A DNA stretch of 48,420 nt from UBA5004 sp964342515 (lineage in GTDB: Bacteria > Patescibacteriota > Minisyncoccia > Phycocordibacterales > Zambryskibacteraceae): positions 1-48,420 of the forward strand of contig CAYFFP010000003.1 of NCBI GenBank assembly GCA_964342515.1. Direction: 5' to 3'. The position numbers and the translations under genes are program-made. The notes under the pieces were generated by a model. It worked only from the letters and a program-made list of their open reading frames with translations, was not told where the DNA came from and made no database searches. Below are positions 22,992-30,220 of the stretch, piece by piece. How positions within the stretch are numbered: the first letter of the stretch is position 1; each line of letters starts with the position of its first letter.

Positions 22992-23742
22992 ATCAAGGTC
23001 CTCTTATTTCCGCAAAATATTGTTTCTGGCGGGAGTCTTTCTTGTCGGCGCACTTGCCATATGGCTCATCAGGCCATTTATTCTCTCCGCTGCTACTCCG
23101 CTGTGGCGAAGCGAGAACGTTGTAATCCGCGTCATTAAAAAAGGATTCGAACACTGGCAGTCCCGACAGAACCTTGTTAATGAAAATTTTATTCTTAAAG
23201 AAAAAGTCGCTTCTCTCGAATTGGAAATTTCCGCTCTCTCCGCGGAAGTCAGCCAAGAAGAGCTTCTGCTTGCTATAGGCAGGACCGGTGGGGTGGAAGG
23301 AGTGATTGCTTCTGTCTTGGTGCGGCCGCCGCAGAGTCCTTACGACTCTCTGATAATAGATGCCGGTTCAAATGCGGGAGTAAGGAGTGGAGCGGCAGCG
23401 GTAACTCCGGAAGGGATAGCACTCGGAGTGGTGGCGGAAGTTTACCCTAAAGAGTCGAGAGTTAAGCTCTTGAGTTCCTCGGGAGAAAAAACCGAGGCCA
23501 TACTTGAGCGGCATGGCGTGCCAGTGGCGCTCGAGGGAAAAGGAGCGGGCAACTTCCGCATTGTCGTGCCCAGAGAAACGGCGGTGGAAGTGGGAGACAA
23601 GGTTCTTACTGCCGGTACGCCAGGGAGGTTCGTCGCGGTAGTCGGGGATGTCACGCTTGAGGCGACTGACGCTTTTAAAGAAGTGCTGGCCCAAACTCCG
23701 GTAAGCATCTTCTCGATAAGATTCGTCTCAATCCTGAAATAA
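22963..23742 (+). CDS. mreC: Rod-shape protein MreC
   Basis: About 259 aa. A basic N-terminus and a membrane segment (ILFLAGVFLVGALAIWLI) are followed by a coiled-coil (LVNENFILKEKVASLELEISALSAE). A beta-rich extracytoplasmic domain comes next (SPYDSLIIDAGSNAGVRSGAAAV ... VEVGDKVLTAG). It bridges MreB to PBP2. The ATG at 22963 is preferred over a TTG three codons earlier. Confidence 0.93.
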   Translation: MKTNYLPKNKSRSSYFRKILFLAGVFLVGALAIWLIRPFILSAATPLWRSENVVIRVIKKGFEHWQSRQNLVNENFILKEKVASLELEISALSAEVSQEELLLAIGRTGGVEGVIASVLVRPPQSPYDSLIIDAGSNAGVRSGAAAVTPEGIALGVVAEVYPKESRVKLLSSSGEKTEAILERHGVPVALEGKGAGNFRIVVPRETAVEVGDKVLTAGTPGRFVAVVGDVTLEATDAFKEVLAQTPVSIFSIRFVSILK

Positions 23743-23775
23743 TCCCCTATAGTCCCTCTGACAAGGGGGACGTTC

Positions 23776-23850
23776 TTACGTTACCTTTTCGCTGCAGCGT
23801 AAAAGTAACGTATACGATTTAATCTTACTATAGTCGAATTAAATCGTATT
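23776..23850. repeat. ATTAAATCGTATACGTTA element, copy 2 (reverse orientation)
   Basis: The reverse strand reads ATTAAATCGTATACGTTAC, CTTTTACGCTGCAGCG and GGTAACGTA as in copy 1. Its other flank CGACTATAGTAAG matches copy 3. The GTTAC...GTAAC part folds into a long hairpin. It lies just after mreC; the preceding 33 bp hold CCCCT/AGGGG repeats. Confidence 0.75.
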
Positions 23851-23860
23851 TGGAAATTCA

Positions 23861-23892
23861 GATAAAACAAAAGGGCTGGATTGCTCCAGCCC
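23861..23892 (-). terminator. Intrinsic terminator of the 123-aa leftward membrane gene
   Basis: Arms GGGCTGGA / TCCAGCCC, 4-nt loop, followed on the minus strand by TTTTGTTTTATC. Confidence 0.8.
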
Positions 23893-23919
23893 CGAAGACA
23901 CAGCTCACTTCTTGCAATT

Positions 23920-24291
23920 TTACCGGCCCGTCTGATGCGGCGGCTCATTGAACAGTAGCGCCATGTCTTTCTTCCACTCGCTCCAGAACGCTCGTGTGAA
24001 CACTACGATCATAAGAGGAAGTGCGAAGATGAACAGGTTTCCGAACAGGACTCCCGGCGACAAGCCGCCGGCGTCGACGTTCGGATATCCATCCATGTAC
24101 TTCGCGAACTGGTTGGTGGAGCCGACGTTTGCCAGTCCCACCAGCATCGTGCCGATGAAGAGAAGTGCCATGTCCGCCATGCCCACTACTGCCACGAGCG
24201 GATGGTCTAGGGACTTCCGCTTGCTGATGACCCGGGCGATGATCGACAGAACCATCAGCACAACCCACGTAACGATGATAAATGTGCGCAT
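23920..24291 (-). CDS. Three-span membrane protein of unknown function (cassette-like gene)
   Basis: 123 aa, not recognised. Hydrophobic segments are TFIIVTWVVLMVLSIIARVI, VAVVGMADMALLFIGTMLVG and LFGNLFIFALPLMIVVFTRAF. A polar loop follows the second (NVGSTNQFAKYMDGYPNV). It has a perfect consensus promoter, an excellent Shine-Dalgarno sequence (GGAGG, 6 nt before ATG) and its own terminator. It is inserted leftward between mreC and mreD, splitting the rightward morphogenesis operon. Confidence 0.7.
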   Translation of the reverse strand: MRTFIIVTWVVLMVLSIIARVISKRKSLDHPLVAVVGMADMALLFIGTMLVGLANVGSTNQFAKYMDGYPNVDAGGLSPGVLFGNLFIFALPLMIVVFTRAFWSEWKKDMALLFNEPPHQTGR

Positions 24292-24309
24292 CGAAAACCT
24301 CCATTTGTT

Positions 24310-24338
24310 ATTATACACCCAAGTACATTTTTTGTCAA
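24310..24338 (-). promoter_or_regulatory. Consensus sigma-70 promoter of the 123-aa membrane gene
   Basis: Minus strand TTGACA (complement of 24333-24338), 17-bp spacer, TATAAT (complement of 24310-24315). Both hexamers are perfect. Confidence 0.85.
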
Positions 24339-24373
24339 GCACGCTTGAAAAATTGAATTGGTACAATGATTAA

Positions 24374-24631
24374 ATGAGGAATTGGAGACTTCCCTTTACT
24401 CTTATTATTCTTGCGGCGATTATTTTTCTGCCGTATTGGGTTTATGTGCCGGTGCTCTTCGCGGCGATTGCCGTGTTGGCTATGTTTTGGGAGGGGATAC
24501 TGCTTGGACTTTCGATTGACGCGCTTTACGGACCGCATCTCTCTTTTCCCCTCTTTCCTTTCGCGCTCTCCGCATTTGTTTTGCTTATCATCTCTATCCC
24601 GCTGCGCGCTCGCTTGAGAACTTATGTTTAA
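24374..24631 (+). CDS. mreD: MreD-like small membrane protein
   Basis: 85 aa with three hydrophobic stretches (LPFTLIILAAIIFLPYWVYV, LFAAIAVLAMFWEGILLGLS, FPFALSAFVLLIISIPL). It lies between mreC and PBP2, where mreD belongs, and overlaps the PBP2 start by 8 bp. It is about half the usual MreD length, so the assignment rests mostly on position. A TACAAT box lies 6 nt before the ATG. Confidence 0.6.
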   Translation: MRNWRLPFTLIILAAIIFLPYWVYVPVLFAAIAVLAMFWEGILLGLSIDALYGPHLSFPLFPFALSAFVLLIISIPLRARLRTYV

Positions 24632-26324
24632 GAAATTTTTTAAAAAAATCCTGAGAAACCGACGAAGATATGAAGACATTAATCCCGAAGATATTTTTCT
24701 TGACTCGGCCAATCTCCCCGGTTTCGAAGAGCACGCCCTCGAAGGTCGGCTGGAAAAGCCGATGAGGAAGGAAACCTTTCTCGCTCTGAAGATAATTCTT
24801 GCCGTCGTGGCGCTGGCCTTAGTCAGCAAGCTTTACTTCCTCTCCGTCATCTCCGGCGAGATATACGCTGAAATTTCCGAGAATAACCGCTTGCAAGTGT
24901 CCCTCATCTTTGCCAACCGCGGAGTAATCTTGGACAGGAACGAAGTGGAGCTGGCAGGCAATGACATCAAAACCGGTAATGATTTCGCCGGTCGCCGGTA
25001 CGCGGAATTTAAGGGCTTGGCTCACGCCGTGGGCTATCTCAAATATCCGCTAAGAGATGATGCCGGTGTTTATTACGAACTGAACTATCAGGCCAAAGAC
25101 GGGACGGAACTCGCCTTTAATGCGGTGCTTGGCGGAGTAAACGGCCGCAAGCTCGTAGAGACCGACGTGGCTGGCGCTGTTACATCGGAGAGTATCGTGG
25201 AGGAGCCGATAGACGGGCGAACTGTTACACTCTCGATCGATGCGGAATTGACGCAAGCTCTCTACAATGCCATCGAGTCCTTGGCTCTCAAAGCGGGCTT
25301 CGTCGGCGGGGCGGGAGTGATTATGGATGTCGAAACCGGCGAAATTCTGGCTCTTAGCAGTTTCCCCGAATACAACCAGAACGCCTTGACGAGAGGCATT
25401 GATCAGAAGAGTTTTGACGCTCTGCTTAAGAGTCCGCGAGCGCCGTTTCTTAACCGCGCGACGGGCGGGCTCTATACTCCCGGCTCGATCGTAAAGCCCA
25501 TCGTGGCTCTGGCCGCTTTGAACGAAAGAATTATTTCTCCCGATAAAGAAATATTAAGTACCGGCTCCATCACGGTGGAAAATCCTTACGATCCGGATAA
25601 GCCATCGGTTTTTAAAGACTGGAAGGCGCACGGTTACACCAACATGAGCGAGGCGCTGGCTGTTTCCTCCGACACTTATTTCTACGCGATAGGCGGCGGC
25701 TACAAAGACCAGAGAGGACTCGGTATTACGCTCCTTGATAAATACCTGACACTCTTCGGACTGGAGGAGAAGACCGGCATAGAGCTCCCGGGAGAGCTTG
25801 AAGGGATAATTCCTAATCCCGAATGGAAAAGCGATAAGTTTGCCGACGATATCTGGCGTTTGGGAGACACCTATATTACCGCTATCGGACAATTTGGTAC
25901 CCAGATTACTCCCGTTAATGCCGCAAGATTTGCGGCAGCCATTGCAAATAAAGGCAAGCTCCTTAAGCCGTCATTAATTTCGGGAGGGCAAGAGGAGCCG
26001 GTGGCAGGAGAACTTCACTTCGCTCCCGAGGATTGGCAGGTGGTGCATCGCGGCATGAGAGAATCCGTCACCTATGGCACCTCTCTGGGACTTAATGTTC
26101 CGTACGTAGAAGCGGCGGCCAAGACCGGTACGGCCGAGCTTGGAGCAGGTAAGACCTATGTGCACTCATGGACGATTGGCTTCTTCCCATACCGTAAGCC
26201 GAAGTATGCGTGGGCGGTAATTATGGAGAAGGCGCCGGCGGCTACCGCCGCCGGCGCCACCGCCGTGATGCGCGAAGTGCTCGACTGGATGTACTGGAAT
26301 CGCCAAGAGTATTTAACGCCTTGA
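24624..26324 (+). CDS. mrdA: Penicillin-binding protein 2 (elongasome transpeptidase)
   Basis: 566 aa. A cytoplasmic N-terminus and one membrane helix (residues about 53-74) are followed by a pedestal domain starting at FANRGVILDRNEVELAGN. The transpeptidase domain has the nucleophile Ser288 in PGSIVKP, the second motif SSD (AVSSDTYFYAIGGG) and the KTGTAE box near residue 498. A GC-rich hairpin lies near the 3' end (26231-26258). With mreBCD it forms the elongation machinery; rodA is not in the window. Confidence 0.95.
   Translation: MFKKFFKKILRNRRRYEDINPEDIFLDSANLPGFEEHALEGRLEKPMRKETFLALKIILAVVALALVSKLYFLSVISGEIYAEISENNRLQVSLIFANRGVILDRNEVELAGNDIKTGNDFAGRRYAEFKGLAHAVGYLKYPLRDDAGVYYELNYQAKDGTELAFNAVLGGVNGRKLVETDVAGAVTSESIVEEPIDGRTVTLSIDAELTQALYNAIESLALKAGFVGGAGVIMDVETGEILALSSFPEYNQNALTRGIDQKSFDALLKSPRAPFLNRATGGLYTPGSIVKPIVALAALNERIISPDKEILSTGSITVENPYDPDKPSVFKDWKAHGYTNMSEALAVSSDTYFYAIGGGYKDQRGLGITLLDKYLTLFGLEEKTGIELPGELEGIIPNPEWKSDKFADDIWRLGDTYITAIGQFGTQITPVNAARFAAAIANKGKLLKPSLISGGQEEPVAGELHFAPEDWQVVHRGMRESVTYGTSLGLNVPYVEAAAKTGTAELGAGKTYVHSWTIGFFPYRKPKYAWAVIMEKAPAATAAGATAVMREVLDWMYWNRQEYLTP
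26231..26258. repeat. GC-rich hairpin inside the PBP2 gene
   Basis: Arms GGCGCCGGCGGC / GCCGCCGGCGCC with loop TACC, encoding an Ala-rich stretch (APAATAAGAT). Confidence 0.6.
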
Positions 26325-26366
26325 TTTAAGACATTGATATGGTAATATGACCGCCAATAAAATAGC

Positions 26367-26834
26367 ATGATCCTCGAGACCGAATATCTGACGCAAGACA
26401 AGTACAACGAACTGGAGAAAGAATTGGAATTCCTGAAAACTGCCAAAAGGAAAGAGATTGCTGACGCGCTCGAGTATGCGAAATCACTCGGCGACCTTTC
26501 TGAGAATCAAGAGTATCAGGAAGCGCGTGACTCACAGGCGGTGCTCGAAGACCGCATCAAGCGCTTGGAAATGATTCTCAAGACGGCTTCGATTGTCTCC
26601 TCCCAAAGCTCAAATATTGTCTCGGTGGGTTCTGTCATTACGGTGGAGAAGATGTCGGATAATACCGCCAAGTCATTTACCATCGTCGGTTCCGAAGAAG
26701 CCGATGCCGCCAAGGGGCTCATCTCTATCCGTTCGCCCTTGGGTCTTGCCGCCATGGGCAAGGTGAAGGGCGAGACATTCTCATTCGAGACGCCGTCTGG
26801 TACAATGTCGTATAAGATTATCGACATTAAGTAA
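26367..26834 (+). CDS. greA: Transcription elongation factor GreA
   Basis: 155 aa. The N-terminal coiled-coil contains YLTQDKYNELEKELEFLK, and the tip SLGDLSENQEYQEARDSQ has the conserved acidic D-x-x-E that enters the polymerase secondary channel. A C-terminal FKBP-like domain ends SPLGLAAMGKVKGETFSF. It rescues backtracked RNA polymerase. A TTGATT-16-TAATAT promoter is possible upstream. Confidence 0.96.
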   Translation: MILETEYLTQDKYNELEKELEFLKTAKRKEIADALEYAKSLGDLSENQEYQEARDSQAVLEDRIKRLEMILKTASIVSSQSSNIVSVGSVITVEKMSDNTAKSFTIVGSEEADAAKGLISIRSPLGLAAMGKVKGETFSFETPSGTMSYKIIDIK

Positions 26835-26841
26835 TTTTCGG

Positions 26842-28185
26842 ATGGCTTCAATAGACGAGATACGCGTCGCACGATTAGCAAAACTCAAATTGCTACAAGA
26901 GCAGGGTATTAATCCGTATCCCGCAACTCCCGCGCGCAATTCTTCCAATAAAGAAGCCGTTGAGAAATTCGAAGAGGGGAAGAATCTTATTCTTGCCGGA
27001 CGCATTGTGTCACTTCGGGCACAGGGGAAAATTATTTTTCTAGACATCTACGACGGCACGGCGAAAATCCAAGCGCTTTTAAAGAGCGGCGACCCGCTTC
27101 CTAGAGAGCAGTTCGAACTTTTCGAAAAGTGTTTCGACATCGGCGACTTTATCGAGGTAAGAGGGACGCTCTTTCTGACCAAGCAGAACGAGAAAACAAT
27201 TCTGGCCGAAGATATCCGCATGCTCACCAAGTCTCTCCTGCCTCTGCCGGAGAAATGGCACGGCTTGCAGGATGTGGAAGAAAGGTTTCGTAAGAGATAT
27301 TTAGATATTCTTTCAAATCTGGAAGTTAAGGAGAGGTTTATCAAGCGCTCCAAGATTATCGAACTGATCCGAGAATTCTACCTTAAGGAGGGTTTTATTG
27401 AAGTAGATCTCCCTAATCTTCAGCCGTTGGCCGGCGGCGCTACGGCTGAACCTTTCGTGACGCATCACAATACGCTCGATATGGACTTCTATCTGCCGGT
27501 TGCTCAAGAGCTTTATCTCAAAGAACTTCTAGCTGGAGGATTTGAAAAAGTTTTCGAGATTGGCAAGCGCTTCAGGAATGAGGGTATAGATACCAGCCAC
27601 AATCCGGAATTTACCATGCTTGAATCAAACGAAGCTTATGTAGACGCTATGCATCAGCGCGGGTTTATCGAAAAGCTTTTCAAATATGTAGCCAAGAATC
27701 TCTTCGGCAAACTCCAGTTCGAATACCAAGGGCAGACGATAGATCTCGAACCGGATTTCAAAGTGATGAAATATCCAGATGTAACCGATGAAGAATACAA
27801 AAGAGAAATCCGTCCGACCCTTATCCAACCAACGTTTCTTATAGATTATCCGGTTTCTGCTAACCCTTTTGCTAAAAGAAAGGAGGATAATCCGGAGCTG
27901 ATCGACCGTTTCCAGTTGGTGATTGCGGGCGTCGAGTTGGTCAATGCTTTCTCCGAACTGAATAATCCTGTTGATCAGAAGGTAAGGTATCTTGAAGAGG
28001 ATAAAAAGGGCGCAAAAGGAGAGAAGGAGATCTCGCCCTCCGACATGGAATATTTGGAAGCCATGGAATACGGCATGCCTCCAAATGGTGGTATCGGTAT
28101 CGGCATCGACCGCCTCGTCATGCTTCTAACTGACGTCAAAAATATCAAGGAAGTGATTCTTTTTCCAACTTTAAAACCAAAGTAA
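26842..28185 (+). CDS. lysS: Lysyl-tRNA synthetase (class II)
   Basis: 447 aa, slightly short of the usual 490-510. An OB-fold anticodon domain (ILAGRIVSLRAQGKIIFLDI, residues about 50-130) precedes the catalytic core. Motif 2 reads KRFRNEGIDTSHNPEFTMLE and motif 3 GGIGIGIDRLVMLLTD. It lies 7 bp after greA and is followed by a strong terminator. A matching tRNA-Lys(CTT) lies at 40180. Confidence 0.96.
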   Translation: MASIDEIRVARLAKLKLLQEQGINPYPATPARNSSNKEAVEKFEEGKNLILAGRIVSLRAQGKIIFLDIYDGTAKIQALLKSGDPLPREQFELFEKCFDIGDFIEVRGTLFLTKQNEKTILAEDIRMLTKSLLPLPEKWHGLQDVEERFRKRYLDILSNLEVKERFIKRSKIIELIREFYLKEGFIEVDLPNLQPLAGGATAEPFVTHHNTLDMDFYLPVAQELYLKELLAGGFEKVFEIGKRFRNEGIDTSHNPEFTMLESNEAYVDAMHQRGFIEKLFKYVAKNLFGKLQFEYQGQTIDLEPDFKVMKYPDVTDEEYKREIRPTLIQPTFLIDYPVSANPFAKRKEDNPELIDRFQLVIAGVELVNAFSELNNPVDQKVRYLEEDKKGAKGEKEISPSDMEYLEAMEYGMPPNGGIGIGIDRLVMLLTDVKNIKEVILFPTLKPK

Positions 28186-28227
28186 CATCGTGTCTGGCGT
28201 TGGCATCTCGGTCTGGCATAACAAGGA

Positions 28228-28257
28228 AGGCGGACCTGTTGGTCCGCCTCGTTTTTT
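28228..28257 (+). terminator. Intrinsic terminator after lysS
   Basis: Arms AGGCGGACC / GGTCCGCCT, loop TGTT, then CG and six T. Confidence 0.88.
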
Positions 28258-28264
28258 CTCTAGT

Positions 28265-28300
28265 TACATAATAAGGATGCTATAGCATTACTATTGTGTA
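28265..28300. promoter_or_regulatory. 36-bp palindrome, copy 1 (after the PaaX/Cas2-like gene)
   Basis: TACATAATA, 3 nt, ATGCTATAGCAT, 3 nt, TATTGTGTA: symmetric about the centre of GCTATAGC. It lies 25 bp beyond the stop of the leftward gene. Copy 2 is upstream of the same gene. The arrangement suggests operator sites or element ends. Confidence 0.7.
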
Positions 28301-28324
28301 TTTGGTTTTTTTAGGTAACATATT

Positions 28325-28897
28325 TTACTGGACAAGACCGAAATCCATGCGTAAGAAACGATCATCTTCTATCTGATCCACTATCATATAAAGCAAGTTT
28401 CTTCCTATTCTAAAATCATTTTTCATGAGCCCGATGACATCTTCACAGTCATACGGATAAACCCATACGCTATCTTGCAGTCTGATAAATCCTGCCGCTA
28501 AAAGTATCTGTCGGACCCGTTCTCGTATTTTCTTTTTCTTTTCCGGAATATCAAAGATTATAACTCGCCACTTCTTATCCCACTTTTTCGGCTGTTTAAT
28601 TTTATATCTGGATTTTCGCCAGTCATTAAGCAGCTTCTCTCCGGTCGGGGTAGGAGAATAATGTCCATTCTCAAATTTAAGCAGTCCTTTTCGTGTCAGG
28701 CGGCTGGCCACAGTCTTCACTATCTCGCTTCTTCTTGGGGATTCGGTAGAAAAGTCAGTTCCCAACATAGAATCTACTACGTGTTTGATCAGTTTATCGC
28801 CGCCTACTCTTCCGCCGGAAATAACATATGAGAGAATAATCTCCTGCATTTTTGTTTTTCTGGTATTTTGCCTGTTTACTTCTTCAAGTTTCCCCAT
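28325..28897 (-). CDS. PaaX-like regulator with Cas2-like C-terminal domain
   Basis: 190 aa. The N-terminal half is a winged-helix-like region (TVASRLTRKGLLKFENGHYS, then PTGEKLLNDW). The C-terminal half is a ferredoxin-like Cas2/PaaX domain: KWRVIIFDIPEKKKKIRERV, LLAAGFIRLQDSVWVYPYD, and LLYMIVDQIEDDRFLRMDFG. The Asp of the first strand is kept. No CRISPR array or cas1 is present. Such PaaX-Cas2 fusions are frequent in CPR genomes. It is flanked by two 36-bp palindromes and is AT-rich. Confidence 0.8.
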   Translation of the reverse strand: MGKLEEVNRQNTRKTKMQEIILSYVISGGRVGGDKLIKHVVDSMLGTDFSTESPRRSEIVKTVASRLTRKGLLKFENGHYSPTPTGEKLLNDWRKSRYKIKQPKKWDKKWRVIIFDIPEKKKKIRERVRQILLAAGFIRLQDSVWVYPYDCEDVIGLMKNDFRIGRNLLYMIVDQIEDDRFLRMDFGLVQ

Positions 28898-28916
28898 TTT
28901 TCAATTAATATCTTAC

Positions 28917-28952
28917 TACATAATAACAAAGCTATAGCATCACTATTGTGTA
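28917..28952. promoter_or_regulatory. 36-bp palindrome, copy 2 (upstream of the PaaX/Cas2-like gene)
   Basis: TACATAATA, 3 nt, AAGCTATAGCAT, 3 nt, TATTGTGTA; the outer arms and core are identical to copy 1. It lies 20 bp upstream of the start codon, where it would cover the promoter. Confidence 0.7.
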
Positions 28953-28980
28953 TTAGTATATAAATTATAACTAACCAAGA

Positions 28981-30210
28981 CTACTTCTTTTCTTTTATCT
29001 CAAACTTAAGCTTTTCAACCAATTCCTCAATTCCCATTTCTCCCATTTGTCCTTTATCCCTGCTTTCGACAGTCACATTTTTACTCTCTACTTCTTTGTC
29101 GCCGATGACGAGCGCGTAGGGGACTTTTTCCGTCTTGACATTTCTGATCTTCTTGCCCAGAGTCTCATCCGAGTTATCGTATTCAACGCGGATATTTGTC
29201 GCTTTTAATTTATCCATTATCTCTGTCGCGTATAAGAAATGCGCTTCGCCGATAGGGAGAATCTTTACCTGCACCGGCGCGAGCCAGAGGGGGAAGGCGC
29301 CCGCATAGTGTTCTATAATGACGCCCATAAATCTTTCAAATGAGCCAAAAATAGCTACGTGGATTACTACTACTTTGTGCGGCTTGCCATCTTCTCCAAC
29401 GTAGTTCAAGTCGAAGTTTTCGGGTTGGTTAAAATCAAGTTGAATGGTGGTTAGTTGCCACTCCCGGCCCAAAGAATCTTTGGCTCTTATATCAATTTTC
29501 GGTCCATAGAACGCCGCCTCACCCTTATCGATCGTATAACTTATTCCCCACTTCTTTACAGAATCAATAAGTATTTTTTCTGCTTTTTTCCAAACATTAT
29601 CATCCCCGAAGTATTTCTCCTTGTTTTCCGGATCTCTTACTGATATTCCGACTTTATACTCTTTGAACCCAAAGATTTTATAAATTTTATCAATCAAGTT
29701 AAAAAGCATTTCGATTTCCGGCTCAACTTGTTCTTGCCTTATAAAATGGTGAGTATCATCAATAGTCAGGTTCTTGACTCGGAGAAGTCCTGAAAGCTCA
29801 CCGCTCTTCTCATTGCGATAGACAGTGCCATTTTCCGCAATGCGTAAAGGCAGGTCTCGGTAGCTTTTCGGAGATGCGTTATAGATTTCGAAATGGTGCG
29901 GGCAATTCATTGCTTTGAGGACAAATTCCTCGCCATTTTCGTCGGTCATCGAGGGCATCATTGCGTCGTACCTGCCTAAGTGTCCGCTCTTGATATAAGT
30001 TTCTTTCTTAGCTATATGTGGTGTGTAAACGAATTGATATCCTAGAGCTTTCTTTTCTTCCATTATAAATTTTTCCAGTTCACTCCGCAGCGCGGCGCCT
30101 TTTGGAAGAAGCATAGGAAGTCCCTTTCCCACAAGGTCGGAAATTACAAAAAGTCCGAGTTCCTGCCCGATTTTCCGATGGTCGTTACTTTCCAGTTCGC
30201 TCATAGACAT
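28981..30210 (-). CDS. thrS: Threonyl-tRNA synthetase, minimal form
   Basis: 409 aa against about 640 in E. coli. It starts directly with the catalytic core. Visible are the zinc ligands Cys in LKAMNCPHHFEIY, His in TIDDTHHFI and His in VIIEHYAGAFP, motif 2 YRNEKSGELSGLLRVK, and the C-terminal anticodon domain (VQVKILPIGEAHFLYA). The N-terminal TGS and editing domains are missing. The ATG at 30210 has AGGA about 9 nt upstream and lies 10 bp after the dnaE stop. Confidence 0.95.
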   Translation of the reverse strand: MSMSELESNDHRKIGQELGLFVISDLVGKGLPMLLPKGAALRSELEKFIMEEKKALGYQFVYTPHIAKKETYIKSGHLGRYDAMMPSMTDENGEEFVLKAMNCPHHFEIYNASPKSYRDLPLRIAENGTVYRNEKSGELSGLLRVKNLTIDDTHHFIRQEQVEPEIEMLFNLIDKIYKIFGFKEYKVGISVRDPENKEKYFGDDNVWKKAEKILIDSVKKWGISYTIDKGEAAFYGPKIDIRAKDSLGREWQLTTIQLDFNQPENFDLNYVGEDGKPHKVVVIHVAIFGSFERFMGVIIEHYAGAFPLWLAPVQVKILPIGEAHFLYATEIMDKLKATNIRVEYDNSDETLGKKIRNVKTEKVPYALVIGDKEVESKNVTVESRDKGQMGEMGIEELVEKLKFEIKEKK

Positions 30211-30220
30211 ACAGATAATC

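Noticed and set aside
28325..28897. CRISPR Cas2
   Set aside because: The C-terminal domain is Cas2-like, but there is a winged-helix N-terminal half, no cas1, and the flanking palindromes are two diverged copies without spacers, not an array.
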